A stretch of 64,000 nucleotides of DNA from Alphaproteobacteria bacterium (GTDB lineage Bacteria > Pseudomonadota > Alphaproteobacteria > Sphingomonadales > Sphingomonadaceae): positions 1 through 64,000 of the forward strand of contig JAFANP010000032.1 of assembly GCA_019232625.1 (NCBI GenBank), given 5' to 3'. This document shows, piece after piece, positions 23,587-33,079 of the stretch. The position numbers and the translations under genes are program-made. Numbering within the stretch: the first letter of the stretch is position 1; each line of letters starts with the position of its first letter. The notes beneath the pieces were generated by a model, which was not told where the DNA came from, ran no database searches, and worked only from the letters and a program-made list of their open reading frames with translations.

Positions 23587-25854
23587 GTGGAAGTCCGTCC
23601 CCCGGCGCGCGCCTGGCCGCGCCTCATGCTGCTCGCCTGTGCGGCGGTCCCGGCGCGCGCGCCCGCTTTGGCGGAGCCGCCGGCCGAGGCCCGCCCGCCC
23701 ATCGTGGTGACCGGAACGCACGACGATCCGGACGCGCCCGCCGCCGCCGCCGAGAGCGTCGCGGCGGAGCGGCTGCGCGAGACGACCGCGCTGGTCGAGG
23801 CGGAAGACGGCCTGCGCTACCTCCCTTCGCTGCTGGTGCGTAAGCGCCATATCGGCGACACGCAGGCGCCGCTGGCGACGCGCACCTCGGGCGTGGGGTC
23901 GAGCGCGCGCAGCCTCGTCTATGCCGACGGCGTGCTGCTCTCGGCGCTGATCGGCAACAACAATTCCACCGCCTCGCCCCGGTGGGGAATGGTCTCGCCC
24001 GAGGAGATCGAGCGGATCGAAATCCTCTACGGACCTTATTCCGCCGCCTATCCGGGCAATTCGATCGGCGCGGTGGTCAATCTCACCACGCGCCGACCGG
24101 ACGCGCCCGAGGCGTCGCTGACCGCCGCGACGAGCCTCCAGAGCTTCGACCAATATGGAAGCCGCGGGATCTACCCCGCTTATCAGCTCGCCGGCTCGGC
24201 CGGAGGGCGCGCCGGGCCGCTCCGCCTGTTCGCCGCGGCCAGCCACGTCTCGAGCCGCGGCCAGCCGCTCGCCTTCGTCACGATCGCCCGGCCCGCGGCC
24301 GCCGGGGCCGGGGGGAGTCCCGTCGGCGGGGCGATAGCCGCCCTCAACCGTATTGGATCGCCGATCCTCGTGATCGGCGCCGGGGGGATCGAGGCCCAGC
24401 GTCAGGACAGTCTCAAGCTGAAGCTCTCGCTCGATCCGCTGAGGGGCCTGCGGCTGACATGGCAGGGCGGCCTGTTCCTCAACCGAACGGCGGCGGACGC
24501 CCAGACCTACCTCACCGGCGACACCTATGCCGGAACCCTCAACATCGAAGGCCGCCCGGCCAGCGTGCCGGCGAGCGCCTTCTCGAACAACGTCTACACG
24601 CTTGCGGAGCGCCATTGGATGCAGGCGTTGCACGCGGAGGCCGACGTCGCCGGCCTCCATTGGCGGGGCGCCGCATCGGCCTATCGATTCGCCAAGGACG
24701 AGCAGCGGATCCCGTCGCTGGCGCTCCCCGCCGCCCGCACCGGCGGACCCGGCTCGATCGTCAGGCTGGACGGGACCGGCTGGGACACGCTCGACCTCTC
24801 CATCGCCCGCTCGGGCTCGACGTTCGGCGCGCATTGGGACCGGGTGCGGCTGGAAAATGAGCGCTACGCGACCTCCGACTGGCGGCGCGGCGCGCCCGGC
24901 GCGCTCGTCCAGGCGGCGCGGGGGAGAACCACCACCCGCGCCTTGTGGGCGCAGCAGGCGGTCCGGCTCGTCCCGCGGCTCGGCCTCACGCTCGGCGCCC
25001 GCTACGAATGGTGGACCGCCGACCGGGGCCTCAACTTCTCCCTCGCGCCGGCGCTCGACGTGCGCCAGCCCGTGCTGAGGCGGAGCGGCCTGTCGCCGAA
25101 GCTGAGCCTTCGCTGGCGGCCCGCCCGGCTTTGGAGCGTCACGCTCGCCGCGGGCCAGGCGTGGCGCTTCCCGACGGTGCAGGAACTCTACCAGGCCGTG
25201 GCCACGGGGCCGAGCCTGACCGTCCCCGATCCGAACCTGCGGCCGGAGCGGGCCCGCTCGACGGAGCTGGCGATCGAGCGCGGCGGCTCGACGGGGCATG
25301 TGCGCCTGTCCCTCTTCCAGGAGCGTATCCGCGACGCGCTCATCGCCCAGTCGGCGCCGCTCGTCGCCGGGTCATCGACCCTCTTCAGCTACGTCCAGAA
25401 CATACCGCGGGACCGGACGCGCGGCGCCGAGCTGGCGTTCGAGCAGCGCGGATTCATGTCCGACAGGCTCGATCTTTCCGGCAGCGCGACCCTCGTCGCA
25501 CCGAAGGTCGTGGCGGATCCGGTCTTCCCCGCCGCGATCGGCAAGGACATTCCCCAGGTTCCGCGCCGCCGCGCCACGCTCGTCGCCACATGGCGCCAGA
25601 GCGAGCGCGCCGCATTCACCCTCGCCGGCCGCTACGCCAGCCGCGCCTTCGGCACGATCGACAACAGCGATCGGGTGGGCCACGCCTTCCAGGGCTTCGA
25701 GGGCTATTTCGTGGTGGACGCCCGCGCGGCCTTTCGCCTCGGGCAGGGCTGGGAGGCCGCGCTGGGCGTCGAGAATATCGGCAACCGCAAATATTTCATC
25801 TTCCACCCGTTCCCGCAGCGCACCTTCACCGCCGAGCTGCACCTCAGCCTGTAG
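23587..25854 (+). CDS. TonB-dependent outer-membrane receptor, metal/siderophore type
   Basis: The 755-residue protein has a signal peptide of about 28 residues and a plug domain (about 40-165) with PPIVVTGTHDD near the start. The typical plug end is EEIERIEILYGPYSAAYPGNSIGAVVNLTTR, followed by a 22-strand barrel ending FPQRTFTAELHLSL. It imports a ligand across the outer membrane using TonB energy. It starts at GTG 23587, with AAGGAAGA upstream. Placement after a DUF2946 gene points to a metal or metallophore ligand rather than a glycan, unlike the two larger receptors at 35793 and 44961. Confidence 0.9.
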   Translation: MEVRPPARAWPRLMLLACAAVPARAPALAEPPAEARPPIVVTGTHDDPDAPAAAAESVAAERLRETTALVEAEDGLRYLPSLLVRKRHIGDTQAPLATRTSGVGSSARSLVYADGVLLSALIGNNNSTASPRWGMVSPEEIERIEILYGPYSAAYPGNSIGAVVNLTTRRPDAPEASLTAATSLQSFDQYGSRGIYPAYQLAGSAGGRAGPLRLFAAASHVSSRGQPLAFVTIARPAAAGAGGSPVGGAIAALNRIGSPILVIGAGGIEAQRQDSLKLKLSLDPLRGLRLTWQGGLFLNRTAADAQTYLTGDTYAGTLNIEGRPASVPASAFSNNVYTLAERHWMQALHAEADVAGLHWRGAASAYRFAKDEQRIPSLALPAARTGGPGSIVRLDGTGWDTLDLSIARSGSTFGAHWDRVRLENERYATSDWRRGAPGALVQAARGRTTTRALWAQQAVRLVPRLGLTLGARYEWWTADRGLNFSLAPALDVRQPVLRRSGLSPKLSLRWRPARLWSVTLAAGQAWRFPTVQELYQAVATGPSLTVPDPNLRPERARSTELAIERGGSTGHVRLSLFQERIRDALIAQSAPLVAGSSTLFSYVQNIPRDRTRGAELAFEQRGFMSDRLDLSGSATLVAPKVVADPVFPAAIGKDIPQVPRRRATLVATWRQSERAAFTLAGRYASRAFGTIDNSDRVGHAFQGFEGYFVVDARAAFRLGQGWEAALGVENIGNRKYFIFHPFPQRTFTAELHLSL

Positions 25855-25907
25855 ACGCTGGGGGTCCCAGGGCGGTGGACCCTCGGAGCGGGATCAAACG
25901 TCCCGCT

Positions 25908-25984
25908 CGGGCTGAGCACGTCGAAGCCCTTCCTTTTCCTTGAAGGGCAAGAAGAACGGCCCTTCGACAAGCTCAGGGCGAACG
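25908..25984 (+). repeat. Dispersed inverted repeat (CTTCGACAAGCTCAG type)
   Basis: The arms around GAGC..CGTCGAAG and CTTCGAC..GCTC flank CCCTTCC and GAAGGGC. It is related to the elements at 31926 and 51488. It lies between convergent genes, so a terminator role is plausible. The rest of the gap from 25855 to 26013 shows no gene. Confidence 0.75.
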
Positions 25985-26013
25985 GCGAGGGGGTTCAACC
26001 CGACCTCCAAGGC

Positions 26014-26286
26014 CTAGCTCGGGTGGGCCTCGGCCTCTCCCTCTTCGGCGCCGTCGGTGAAATAGGCGTCCACCTCGCCGGTGAGCCTGATGGTCAGCGG
26101 CCGGCCGTGGCGGTCGACCGTCTTGCCCGCCTGGACCCGGATCCAGCCTTCGGAGACGCAATATTCCTCGACGTCGGTCCGCTCGCGGCCCTTGAAGCGG
26201 ATGCCGACTCCGCGCTGCAGCGTGTCGCCGTCGAAATGAGGGCTGCGCGGGTCGAGCGAGAGGTGGTCGGGGGGCGTGTCGGCCAT
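26014..26286 (-). CDS. DUF3297 family small protein
   Basis: The 90-residue protein matches DUF3297 over its whole length: DRSPHF-like LDPRSPHFDGDTLQRGVGIRFKG, then EEYCVSEGWIRVQAGK and KGNP-like RHGRPLTIRL. The family is common in proteobacteria and has no known role; it is soluble with no signal. An in-frame ATG seven codons upstream (26307) is possible; ATG 26286 fits the family start and has GGAAG upstream. The acidic tail (about 75-90) is specific to this copy. Confidence 0.88.
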   Translation of the reverse strand: MADTPPDHLSLDPRSPHFDGDTLQRGVGIRFKGRERTDVEEYCVSEGWIRVQAGKTVDRHGRPLTIRLTGEVDAYFTDGAEEGEAEAHPS

Positions 26287-26320
26287 GGAAGCGTCTTCCG
26301 AATTCATGCGTGGTCGAGGC

Positions 26321-26499
26321 TCAGCGGAGCTTGCTGATCTTCAGCCCGTCCGCCTTCGCCCGCTCCTTCACCGACTCCTCCGTCCGGGTCAATGCCTTGG
26401 CTATGGCCCTCAATGACTGGCCCTTGCCGGCCAGGAGGTGGAGCTTCTGTATCTCCTCGCTCTTCCACGGCTGGCGATGTCGCGCGAACGGCTCGGCCA

Positions 26500-26500
<1 letters not shown>
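26321..26500 (-). CDS. Small SANT/Myb-like helix-turn-helix protein
   Basis: This 59-residue protein consists almost entirely of a three-helix DNA-binding-like unit: WKSEEIQKLHLLAGKGQ, SLRAIAKALTRTEESVKERAKADGL and a short tail. It resembles SANT/Myb-like and sigma-region-4-like helices; members are common but uncharacterised in alphaproteobacteria. Its ATG shares one base with the stop of the 36-residue gene upstream (TGATG), so the two are translated as a pair. A regulatory role is inferred from the fold only. Confidence 0.75.
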
Positions 26501-27899
<1,399 letters not shown>

Positions 27900-28028
27900 A
27901 AATTTGAGCTGCCGGCCCATTTCTGGTAGACGTGCGGCGAGTGCGACCGGCCGGTTTCAGCCGCGTTGAGCTCACGGGCCGTCCGCCGCGGCCCCGTGTT
28001 GCGGTTGCGGACGGAAGGCGCCTCCGGT

Positions 28029-28048
28029 AAGGGGCGCGGCCCCTTTTT
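28029..28048 (+). terminator. Rho-independent terminator in the SleB gene leader
   Basis: AAGGGGC-GCG-GCCCCTT is a 7-bp stem followed by a T run (28044-28048). A small upstream palindrome around AGGCGCCT (28017-28024) could form a competing structure. It ends only 11 bases before ATG 28060, so it either ends tgt transcription or attenuates the hydrolase gene. Confidence 0.7.
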
Positions 28049-28059
28049 CGGAGTCATTG

Positions 28060-29292
28060 ATGCTGTCCAACTACGTTTCCATGCCTGCGCTGCGCCTCCC
28101 GTCGCTGCCCGGCAGGAAGCCCGTGCTGAGCAGCCTCGTGCTCGCGGTCACCTTCGCGCTCTACCTCGTGGCGGGCCTCAGCGTGACCTCGGTGGAGCCG
28201 GTCGGCTCCGCCCGCGCCAACGTGCCGCAGCATCTTCCCGTCATTCCCGGCCTCGGCACGCCGCCGACGCCGGAGCCGCTGCAATTCCGCGACGTGGCGC
28301 CGCAACAGGCGGTGCAGATCAACGCCGCGATACCCGTGTCCGACCTGCCCAATCCCGCCGCGCGCCCCTTCGCCGTTGCCTTCGCAACGCCGGCGGACCG
28401 CCTCCGAGCGCTCGAGTGCCTCACCGCGGCGGTCTATTACGAAGCCGCGATCGAGCCCACGGAGGGGCAGCGGGCGGTGGCTCAGGTCGTGCTCAACCGC
28501 GTCCGCCACCCGGCCTATCCGAAGAGCGTCTGCGGCGTGGTTTTCCAGGGCGCCGAACGCGCCACCGGCTGCCAGTTCACCTTCACCTGCGACGGAGCGC
28601 TCAGCCGGACGCCGAGCGCGGCCGGCTGGGCGCGGGCGCGCCGGGTCGCCGACGAGGCGCTGGCCGGCAGCGTCTACGCTCCGGTCGGCTGGGCGACCCA
28701 CTACCACACCAACTGGGTCGTGCCTTACTGGAGCTCGAGCCTGGTGAAGCTTCAGAATGTCGGCACGCACATCTTCTATCGCTGGGAAGGCGGCTGGGGG
28801 AAACCGGCGGCGTTCCGCTTCCGCCCCTCCTCAAGCGAGCCGCAGATCGCGCTGATGCGCCGCCTGACCTCCGATCCGAGCAGCCTCGCCGACGCGCAGG
28901 AGCTGGTGCCGGCGGTCGATCCGGCCGCGGCCGCCGCCGCCGCCGCCGCCGCGGCCGCGGCCAATCCCGACGTCACCATCCCGGTGCCCGCGGCGGGCAA
29001 CCTTGCCGGCGTGGTCGCCGCGCAGACGAGCCTCGCCAACCGGGCCGTGGTCCGCCGCTACGTGCCGATGACCCGGGAGGCGGCCGTCGCCGCCACCCTG
29101 TCGCAGACCGTCCAGCCCAATTCCCAGCTCCACTGGGCGCTCAGCGGCCTTCCTGAAAAGCCGCAGGGCGCCTTGGGCAAGAAGCCGCCCGAGGCCGCCG
29201 CGGCGCCCGCGCCGGCGCCGCCGAGCTGCCTCGACGGCGTCCGCCGGCTCCCCGCCGGCGGGGCCGGAACGCCGGAGAAGCAGTCCTGCTGA
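28060..29292 (+). CDS. SleB-family cell wall hydrolase
   Basis: The 410-residue protein is membrane-anchored or exported through a hydrophobic segment at about 25-45 after a basic start. The SleB hydrolase domain spans about 115-245 and shows LTAAVYYEAAIEPTEGQRAVAQVVLNRVRHPAYPKSVCGVVFQG with its catalytic Glu in YYEA, CQFTFTCDG, and ATHYHTNWVVPYWS. The family cleaves peptidoglycan. The C-terminal third is low-complexity, with a run of 13 Ala (bases 28927-28965) and a Pro/Ala-rich end. ATG 28060 was chosen over TTG 28057. It is transcribed alone behind a terminator-like hairpin. Confidence 0.9.
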   Translation: MLSNYVSMPALRLPSLPGRKPVLSSLVLAVTFALYLVAGLSVTSVEPVGSARANVPQHLPVIPGLGTPPTPEPLQFRDVAPQQAVQINAAIPVSDLPNPAARPFAVAFATPADRLRALECLTAAVYYEAAIEPTEGQRAVAQVVLNRVRHPAYPKSVCGVVFQGAERATGCQFTFTCDGALSRTPSAAGWARARRVADEALAGSVYAPVGWATHYHTNWVVPYWSSSLVKLQNVGTHIFYRWEGGWGKPAAFRFRPSSSEPQIALMRRLTSDPSSLADAQELVPAVDPAAAAAAAAAAAAANPDVTIPVPAAGNLAGVVAAQTSLANRAVVRRYVPMTREAAVAATLSQTVQPNSQLHWALSGLPEKPQGALGKKPPEAAAAPAPAPPSCLDGVRRLPAGGAGTPEKQSC

Positions 29293-29359
29293 CCCCGGCG
29301 AGGGCCGGGCGGCAAATTTGAGGTTCCAGCTTCGCCGCCAATGGCGGTAAGGGGCCGCC

Positions 29360-31168
29360 ATGCCGCAGGACCCGACCGCTCCCGTCTTCAGGCTCCCGGA
29401 GAGCCTCCCAACCCCTTCAGAGCTTGCCGATGCGTGGGGCGAGGTGGTGGCGAATGCGATTCGCCTCGCCGGCGCCTCCACCGAGCGGGCGATGGACCCG
29501 CACGTGCCCAAGCCGTTCGATCCGGCCGCGCCGGCGCGGGCGTTCGGCGCCTTCGCCGCCCACCTTTTCACCCACCCGCAGGAGCTGCTTCGCGCCCAGC
29601 AGAAGGCGGTCGCCGACTGGATGAGCCTGTGGAGCGCCGCCGCGGCCCGCGCCGGCGGCGCAGCGCCGGACCCGGTGGCGGTGCCGGAGCGGGGCGACCG
29701 CCGCTTCAGCGACCCGGCCTGGTCGGAAGAGCCTTTGTTCGACTATCTGAAGCAGGCCTATCTCCTCACGGCGCGCCGCGCGATGGAGCTTGTGAAGGGC
29801 GCCGAAGGCCTGGACGAGGCGACGCGCACCAAGGCCGAGTTCTTCACCCAGCAATATCTGAACGCCCTTTCGCCGGCCAATTTCGCCTTCACCAATCCCG
29901 AGGCGATCCGCCGGGCGATCGACACGGGCTCCGTCAGCCTGCTCTCCGGCCTCGCCAACCTCCTCGCCGACGCCGCCGAGGACGGCGGGCTCGTCCGCCG
30001 CCGGGCGGAACGCGAGTTCGAGCTGGGCGTCGACCTCGCCGCGACGCCGGGGAGCGTCGTCTACCGCAACGCGCTGATGGAGCTCATCCAATACGCGCCC
30101 GCGACCGAGCAGGTGTACCGGCGGCCGATCCTCTACGTCCCGCCGCTCGTGAACAAATATTACCTGCTCGACCTCCAGCCCAAGTCGAGCCTCATTCGCT
30201 GGCTGGTCGAGCAGGGCCACACCGTCTTCGTCATCTCCTGGGTGAATCCGGGCGCCGAGCTCGCGGACAAGGATATCGCCGACTACATCCGCGAGGGGCC
30301 TGTCGAGGCGCTGGAGGCGATCGAGCAGGCGACCGGGGAGCGGGAGGTAGACCTGTTCGGCTTCTGCATGGGCGGCACGCTGGTGGGGATCGCGCTCGCC
30401 TGGCTGGCGGCGAAGGGGCAGGGCGACCGCGTCGCGTCGGCCACCGCGATCGGCAGCCTGTTCGACTTTTCGGAGCTCGGCACCTGGTCGACGTTCACCG
30501 AGCCGGAGCAGTTGCGCGCGATGGAGCGCCACCTCCTCCACAAGGGCTTCATGGCCGCCCAGGACCTCCAGGCTCTCTTTTCCGCGGTGCGGGCGAACGA
30601 CCTCATCTGGTCGTCGGTGGTGAACCACTATCTTCTCGACAAGGAGGCGCCGCCCTCCGACATCCTCTACTGGTTCGCCGACGGCGCCCACATCCCGCGC
30701 GCCTTCCTCCTCTCCTGGGCGAAGGACGTGTTGCGCGACAACAAGCTCGCGCGCGGCGGCGAGCTGGAGGTCGGCGGCGTGAGGATCGACCTCGGCAAGG
30801 TGCGCACGCCGGTCACCGCGATCAGTCTCAAGGACGACCATGTCTCCGCCTGGGCGGCGACCTACGACAGCGCCCGCCTGTTCGGCGGACCGGTGCGCTT
30901 CCTGCTCGGCGGCAGCGGCCACAATGCCGGCGTCATCAACCCGCCGAGCGCCAACAGGCACGGCTATTGGATGAACGACGCGATGCCGGCGACCGCGGAG
31001 CAATGGCTCGAGGGCGCAGAGAAGCGCGAGGGGAGCTGGTGGCCCGAATGGCAGGCCTGGCTCAGCGCCGGCAACACGGCGGAAAGGGTGAAGGCGCGGG
31101 TGCCCGGCGACGGCAAGCTCCCCGCGATCGAGCCCGCGCCCGGGCGCTGCGTCCGCAACCGGGGCTGA
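29360..31168 (+). CDS. phaC: Class I poly(R)-hydroxyalkanoate synthase
   Basis: The 602-residue enzyme polymerises (R)-3-hydroxyacyl-CoA into PHA at the granule surface. It has the N-terminal PhaC_N domain (about 100-270, with SPANFAFTNPEAIRRA and YRRPILYVPPLVNKYY) and an alpha/beta catalytic domain. The lipase-like box is GFCMGG with nucleophile Cys336; the acid is Asp in SLKDDHVSAW and the base is His in GGSGHNAGVINPP. Length and motifs fit class I (single-subunit, short-chain substrates). It is monocistronic here: the thiolase and PhaR are 18-20 kb away. Confidence 0.95.
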   Translation: MPQDPTAPVFRLPESLPTPSELADAWGEVVANAIRLAGASTERAMDPHVPKPFDPAAPARAFGAFAAHLFTHPQELLRAQQKAVADWMSLWSAAAARAGGAAPDPVAVPERGDRRFSDPAWSEEPLFDYLKQAYLLTARRAMELVKGAEGLDEATRTKAEFFTQQYLNALSPANFAFTNPEAIRRAIDTGSVSLLSGLANLLADAAEDGGLVRRRAEREFELGVDLAATPGSVVYRNALMELIQYAPATEQVYRRPILYVPPLVNKYYLLDLQPKSSLIRWLVEQGHTVFVISWVNPGAELADKDIADYIREGPVEALEAIEQATGEREVDLFGFCMGGTLVGIALAWLAAKGQGDRVASATAIGSLFDFSELGTWSTFTEPEQLRAMERHLLHKGFMAAQDLQALFSAVRANDLIWSSVVNHYLLDKEAPPSDILYWFADGAHIPRAFLLSWAKDVLRDNKLARGGELEVGGVRIDLGKVRTPVTAISLKDDHVSAWAATYDSARLFGGPVRFLLGGSGHNAGVINPPSANRHGYWMNDAMPATAEQWLEGAEKREGSWWPEWQAWLSAGNTAERVKARVPGDGKLPAIEPAPGRCVRNRG

Positions 31169-31225
31169 GCTTTTCCGCCCGCCCCATCGCCTGCGGCGAC
31201 GGGGAGGAGCGAAGGCCGATCCCGC

Positions 31226-31441
31226 CTACAGCCCCGACGGACCCGCGATCCGGAGCCTGTCGCGATCGTCGCGCAGCCGCCGGACGATGCCCTCGAGCTC
31301 CCTGATGCGCGAACGATCCGGCTCCGCCGCGGGCGGCGATTGCAGGCTGGCGCGGATGAACATCCGCCACCGCGCCTCGTCGTTGCTGGCGAGCTGCGCC
31401 GGCGCCTGCGCGGCGGCTGTCAATATCATCAACCCGATCAT
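31226..31441 (-). CDS. Small exported hypothetical protein
   Basis: The 71-residue product has a short hydrophobic N-terminus (MIGLMILTAAAQAPAQ) that looks like a signal peptide. An acidic/basic helical segment ending EGIVRRLRDDRDRLRIAG follows, possibly a short coiled coil. I do not recognise it. It is convergent with phaC, 57 bases from its stop. Coding status is moderately supported: composition fits but there is no clear SD. Confidence 0.5.
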   Translation of the reverse strand: MIGLMILTAAAQAPAQLASNDEARWRMFIRASLQSPPAAEPDRSRIRELEGIVRRLRDDRDRLRIAGPSGL

Positions 31442-31595
31442 GACCCCGTCCCCCCCTATCGGCCATTCGTCATTGGTAAATGGGAGTGGTAAAGACCGAG
31501 TTAACTACGTCAGGATGCCGGTTTCCGGCACTCTTAGGCCGGCGATTGCTCAGTCACGGCGGACGCGAATTCCTAGCGCACGAAGAGAGCGAGCG

Positions 31596-31892
31596 ATGCT
31601 TAAATGGCTTAATGATAACAGCAAGGCGGTCACTGCTCTCCTCGCCCTTGCGGCCGTGCTCGTCATCCTCGGGGCGTATAAGATGACGGTCGACGATCTG
31701 AAGCAGCGAGTTGAAAAGCTGGAGGCGCAGCCGCGCGCTATCGTGCAGGCGCCGGATCCAAGAGCGATCGAATGCGCACGGATAGCGCGCCAGATCTACG
31801 CCGACGGTTCGATCCCCGCCTTGACTGACCAGGCGGATCGGCTGCTGCTCCGGCTTGGATGCGATCAGCCGAGCGCCGCACGAACTCGCTAG
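31596..31892 (+). CDS. Small membrane-anchored coiled-coil protein
   Basis: The 98-residue protein has one membrane helix (about 11-29, VTALLALAAVLVILGAY). A short heptad-like stretch follows (VDDLKQRVEKLEAQ), then a polar tail with two Cys (ECARIA and RLGCDQ). The sequence and its leader (31440-31595) are noticeably less GC-rich than the surroundings. I do not recognise a family; it resembles small inner-membrane proteins of unknown role. No partner gene is evident. Confidence 0.65.
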   Translation: MLKWLNDNSKAVTALLALAAVLVILGAYKMTVDDLKQRVEKLEAQPRAIVQAPDPRAIECARIARQIYADGSIPALTDQADRLLLRLGCDQPSAARTR

Positions 31893-31925
31893 AGGATCGA
31901 GGGACCAGGTTGAGGCACCGGTCCC

Positions 31926-32024
31926 GCTCATCCTGAGGAGCCGGTGAGCTTGTCGAACCGGCGTCTCGAAGGACGGTCCTTCGATACGGGACTTCGCCAG
32001 GCTCAGTCCCTACTCAGGATGAGC
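31926..32024 (+). repeat. Dispersed palindrome with GCTCATCCTGAG ends
   Basis: A 12-bp outer inverted repeat (31926-31937 with 32013-32024) encloses an inner palindrome around TCGAAGGACGGTCCTTCGA (31966-31984). It lies between convergent genes; the rest of the gap to 32160 shows no gene. Confidence 0.8.
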
Positions 32025-32160
32025 GGATCAGCTAAACTCAGCGCGCTCTGGCTCGGCCCTTCTGGACCTCAACGGCTGAGCCTCATACGGACTGGCCGCC
32101 CGTCCGCAACACGTGCGGGGGACGGTTTGAGCTGAAAGGACAGGGTCTAGTAGGTGCGTC

Positions 32161-32898
32161 TCAGCGCTTCGGCTTCCTGAAGCGCAGAACGAACTGGTCG
32201 GTCTTGCCCCTGATGCCGGTCTCCTGGACCTTCTGGCTGTGATCGTCGGCCGGATGGCGCAGGAGGGGGCTTTCGGCATCGAGCCGGAAGCCGGCCGCCT
32301 CGACCTCGCGCTTCACCTGCGCTCCCTCGATGCGGTGGAGGGTCGAGGTGACGGAGGCGCCGACGCCGGCGCCCGCCTCATGGTCGACGATGAAATAGGT
32401 GCCGCCCGGTTTCAGCGCTCGGAAGGCCGCGGCGTTGATCGCCGCCGCGCCGTCGCCCGATCCGACCGTCGCATTCTTGAAGTCGTGATAGTTGAGCGTG
32501 GTCCAGACGACGTCCACCGGCTCGGGGGCCGGGATCGTCCCCGGCGCGCCGGACAAGATCGTCACGTTGGGACGCGCCGCCGCCAGCGCCTGAACCCCCG
32601 CCGAGGGCTTGGCGGCAATGGCGTAGACGCGTCCGCCAGCGCCGACCGCGCCGCTCAGTATCCGGGTGAAGTAGCCGCCGCCCGGCGCCAGCTCCGCCAC
32701 CTTGTCTCCCGCGCCGACGCCGGCGAAGGCGAGCAGCTCCGCGGGCTTGCGGTCGGCGTCGCGGGCGCGGTCCGCATCGGGGCGGACCGGATCGGCGAGC
32801 GCGGCCGCATAATCGGTCGGCGAGGGCGCCGTCGTCGTCGCGCAACCGGCGGCGGCGAGCGCGCATCCCATGGCGGCCAGGGCAAGCTCAAGTCTCAT
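32161..32898 (-). CDS. Lipoprotein-type SAM methyltransferase-fold protein
   Basis: The 245-residue protein begins with a lipoprotein signal ending in lipobox AAGC (about residue 19), so it is predicted to be exported and lipid-anchored. The body is a class I methyltransferase fold: VGAGDKVAELAPGGGYFTRIL as motif I, GGRVYAIAAKP as strand 2, VVWTTLNYHDF as motif II and LKPGGTYFIVDHEAG as motif III. Since S-adenosylmethionine is not known in the periplasm, the exported location is odd; the family is nevertheless common in proteobacteria. The substrate is unknown. Confidence 0.82.
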   Translation of the reverse strand: MRLELALAAMGCALAAAGCATTTAPSPTDYAAALADPVRPDADRARDADRKPAELLAFAGVGAGDKVAELAPGGGYFTRILSGAVGAGGRVYAIAAKPSAGVQALAAARPNVTILSGAPGTIPAPEPVDVVWTTLNYHDFKNATVGSGDGAAAINAAAFRALKPGGTYFIVDHEAGAGVGASVTSTLHRIEGAQVKREVEAAGFRLDAESPLLRHPADDHSQKVQETGIRGKTDQFVLRFRKPKR

Positions 32899-33079
32899 CG
32901 GCGGTCGCTCCTCTGCATCGGCGGTCCTTAAAGCACGATCGCGGGAGGGAGGACAGGCTCTTGCAAGCTTCCAAGGATCGGCCGTTAACAGCCTCGGCGA
33001 GATCGTTTTTTCGCGCCCGTTAACCCTATTGCAGCGGATCCCCGGCACAAGCGCCCGTGCAATCGGGGGGAAATACAGA

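Noticed and set aside
23089-25299. Upstream extension of the YghU-type gene
   Set aside because: The frame runs antisense through the TonB receptor and its product has no glutathione S-transferase similarity.
27900-28028. tRNA or riboswitch between tgt and sleB
   Set aside because: No cloverleaf or conserved riboswitch core could be drawn; only GC-rich short hairpins are present.
31893-32160. Possible small gene in the gap after 31892
   Set aside because: The short frame overlaps the dispersed palindrome and has no start site or recognisable product.
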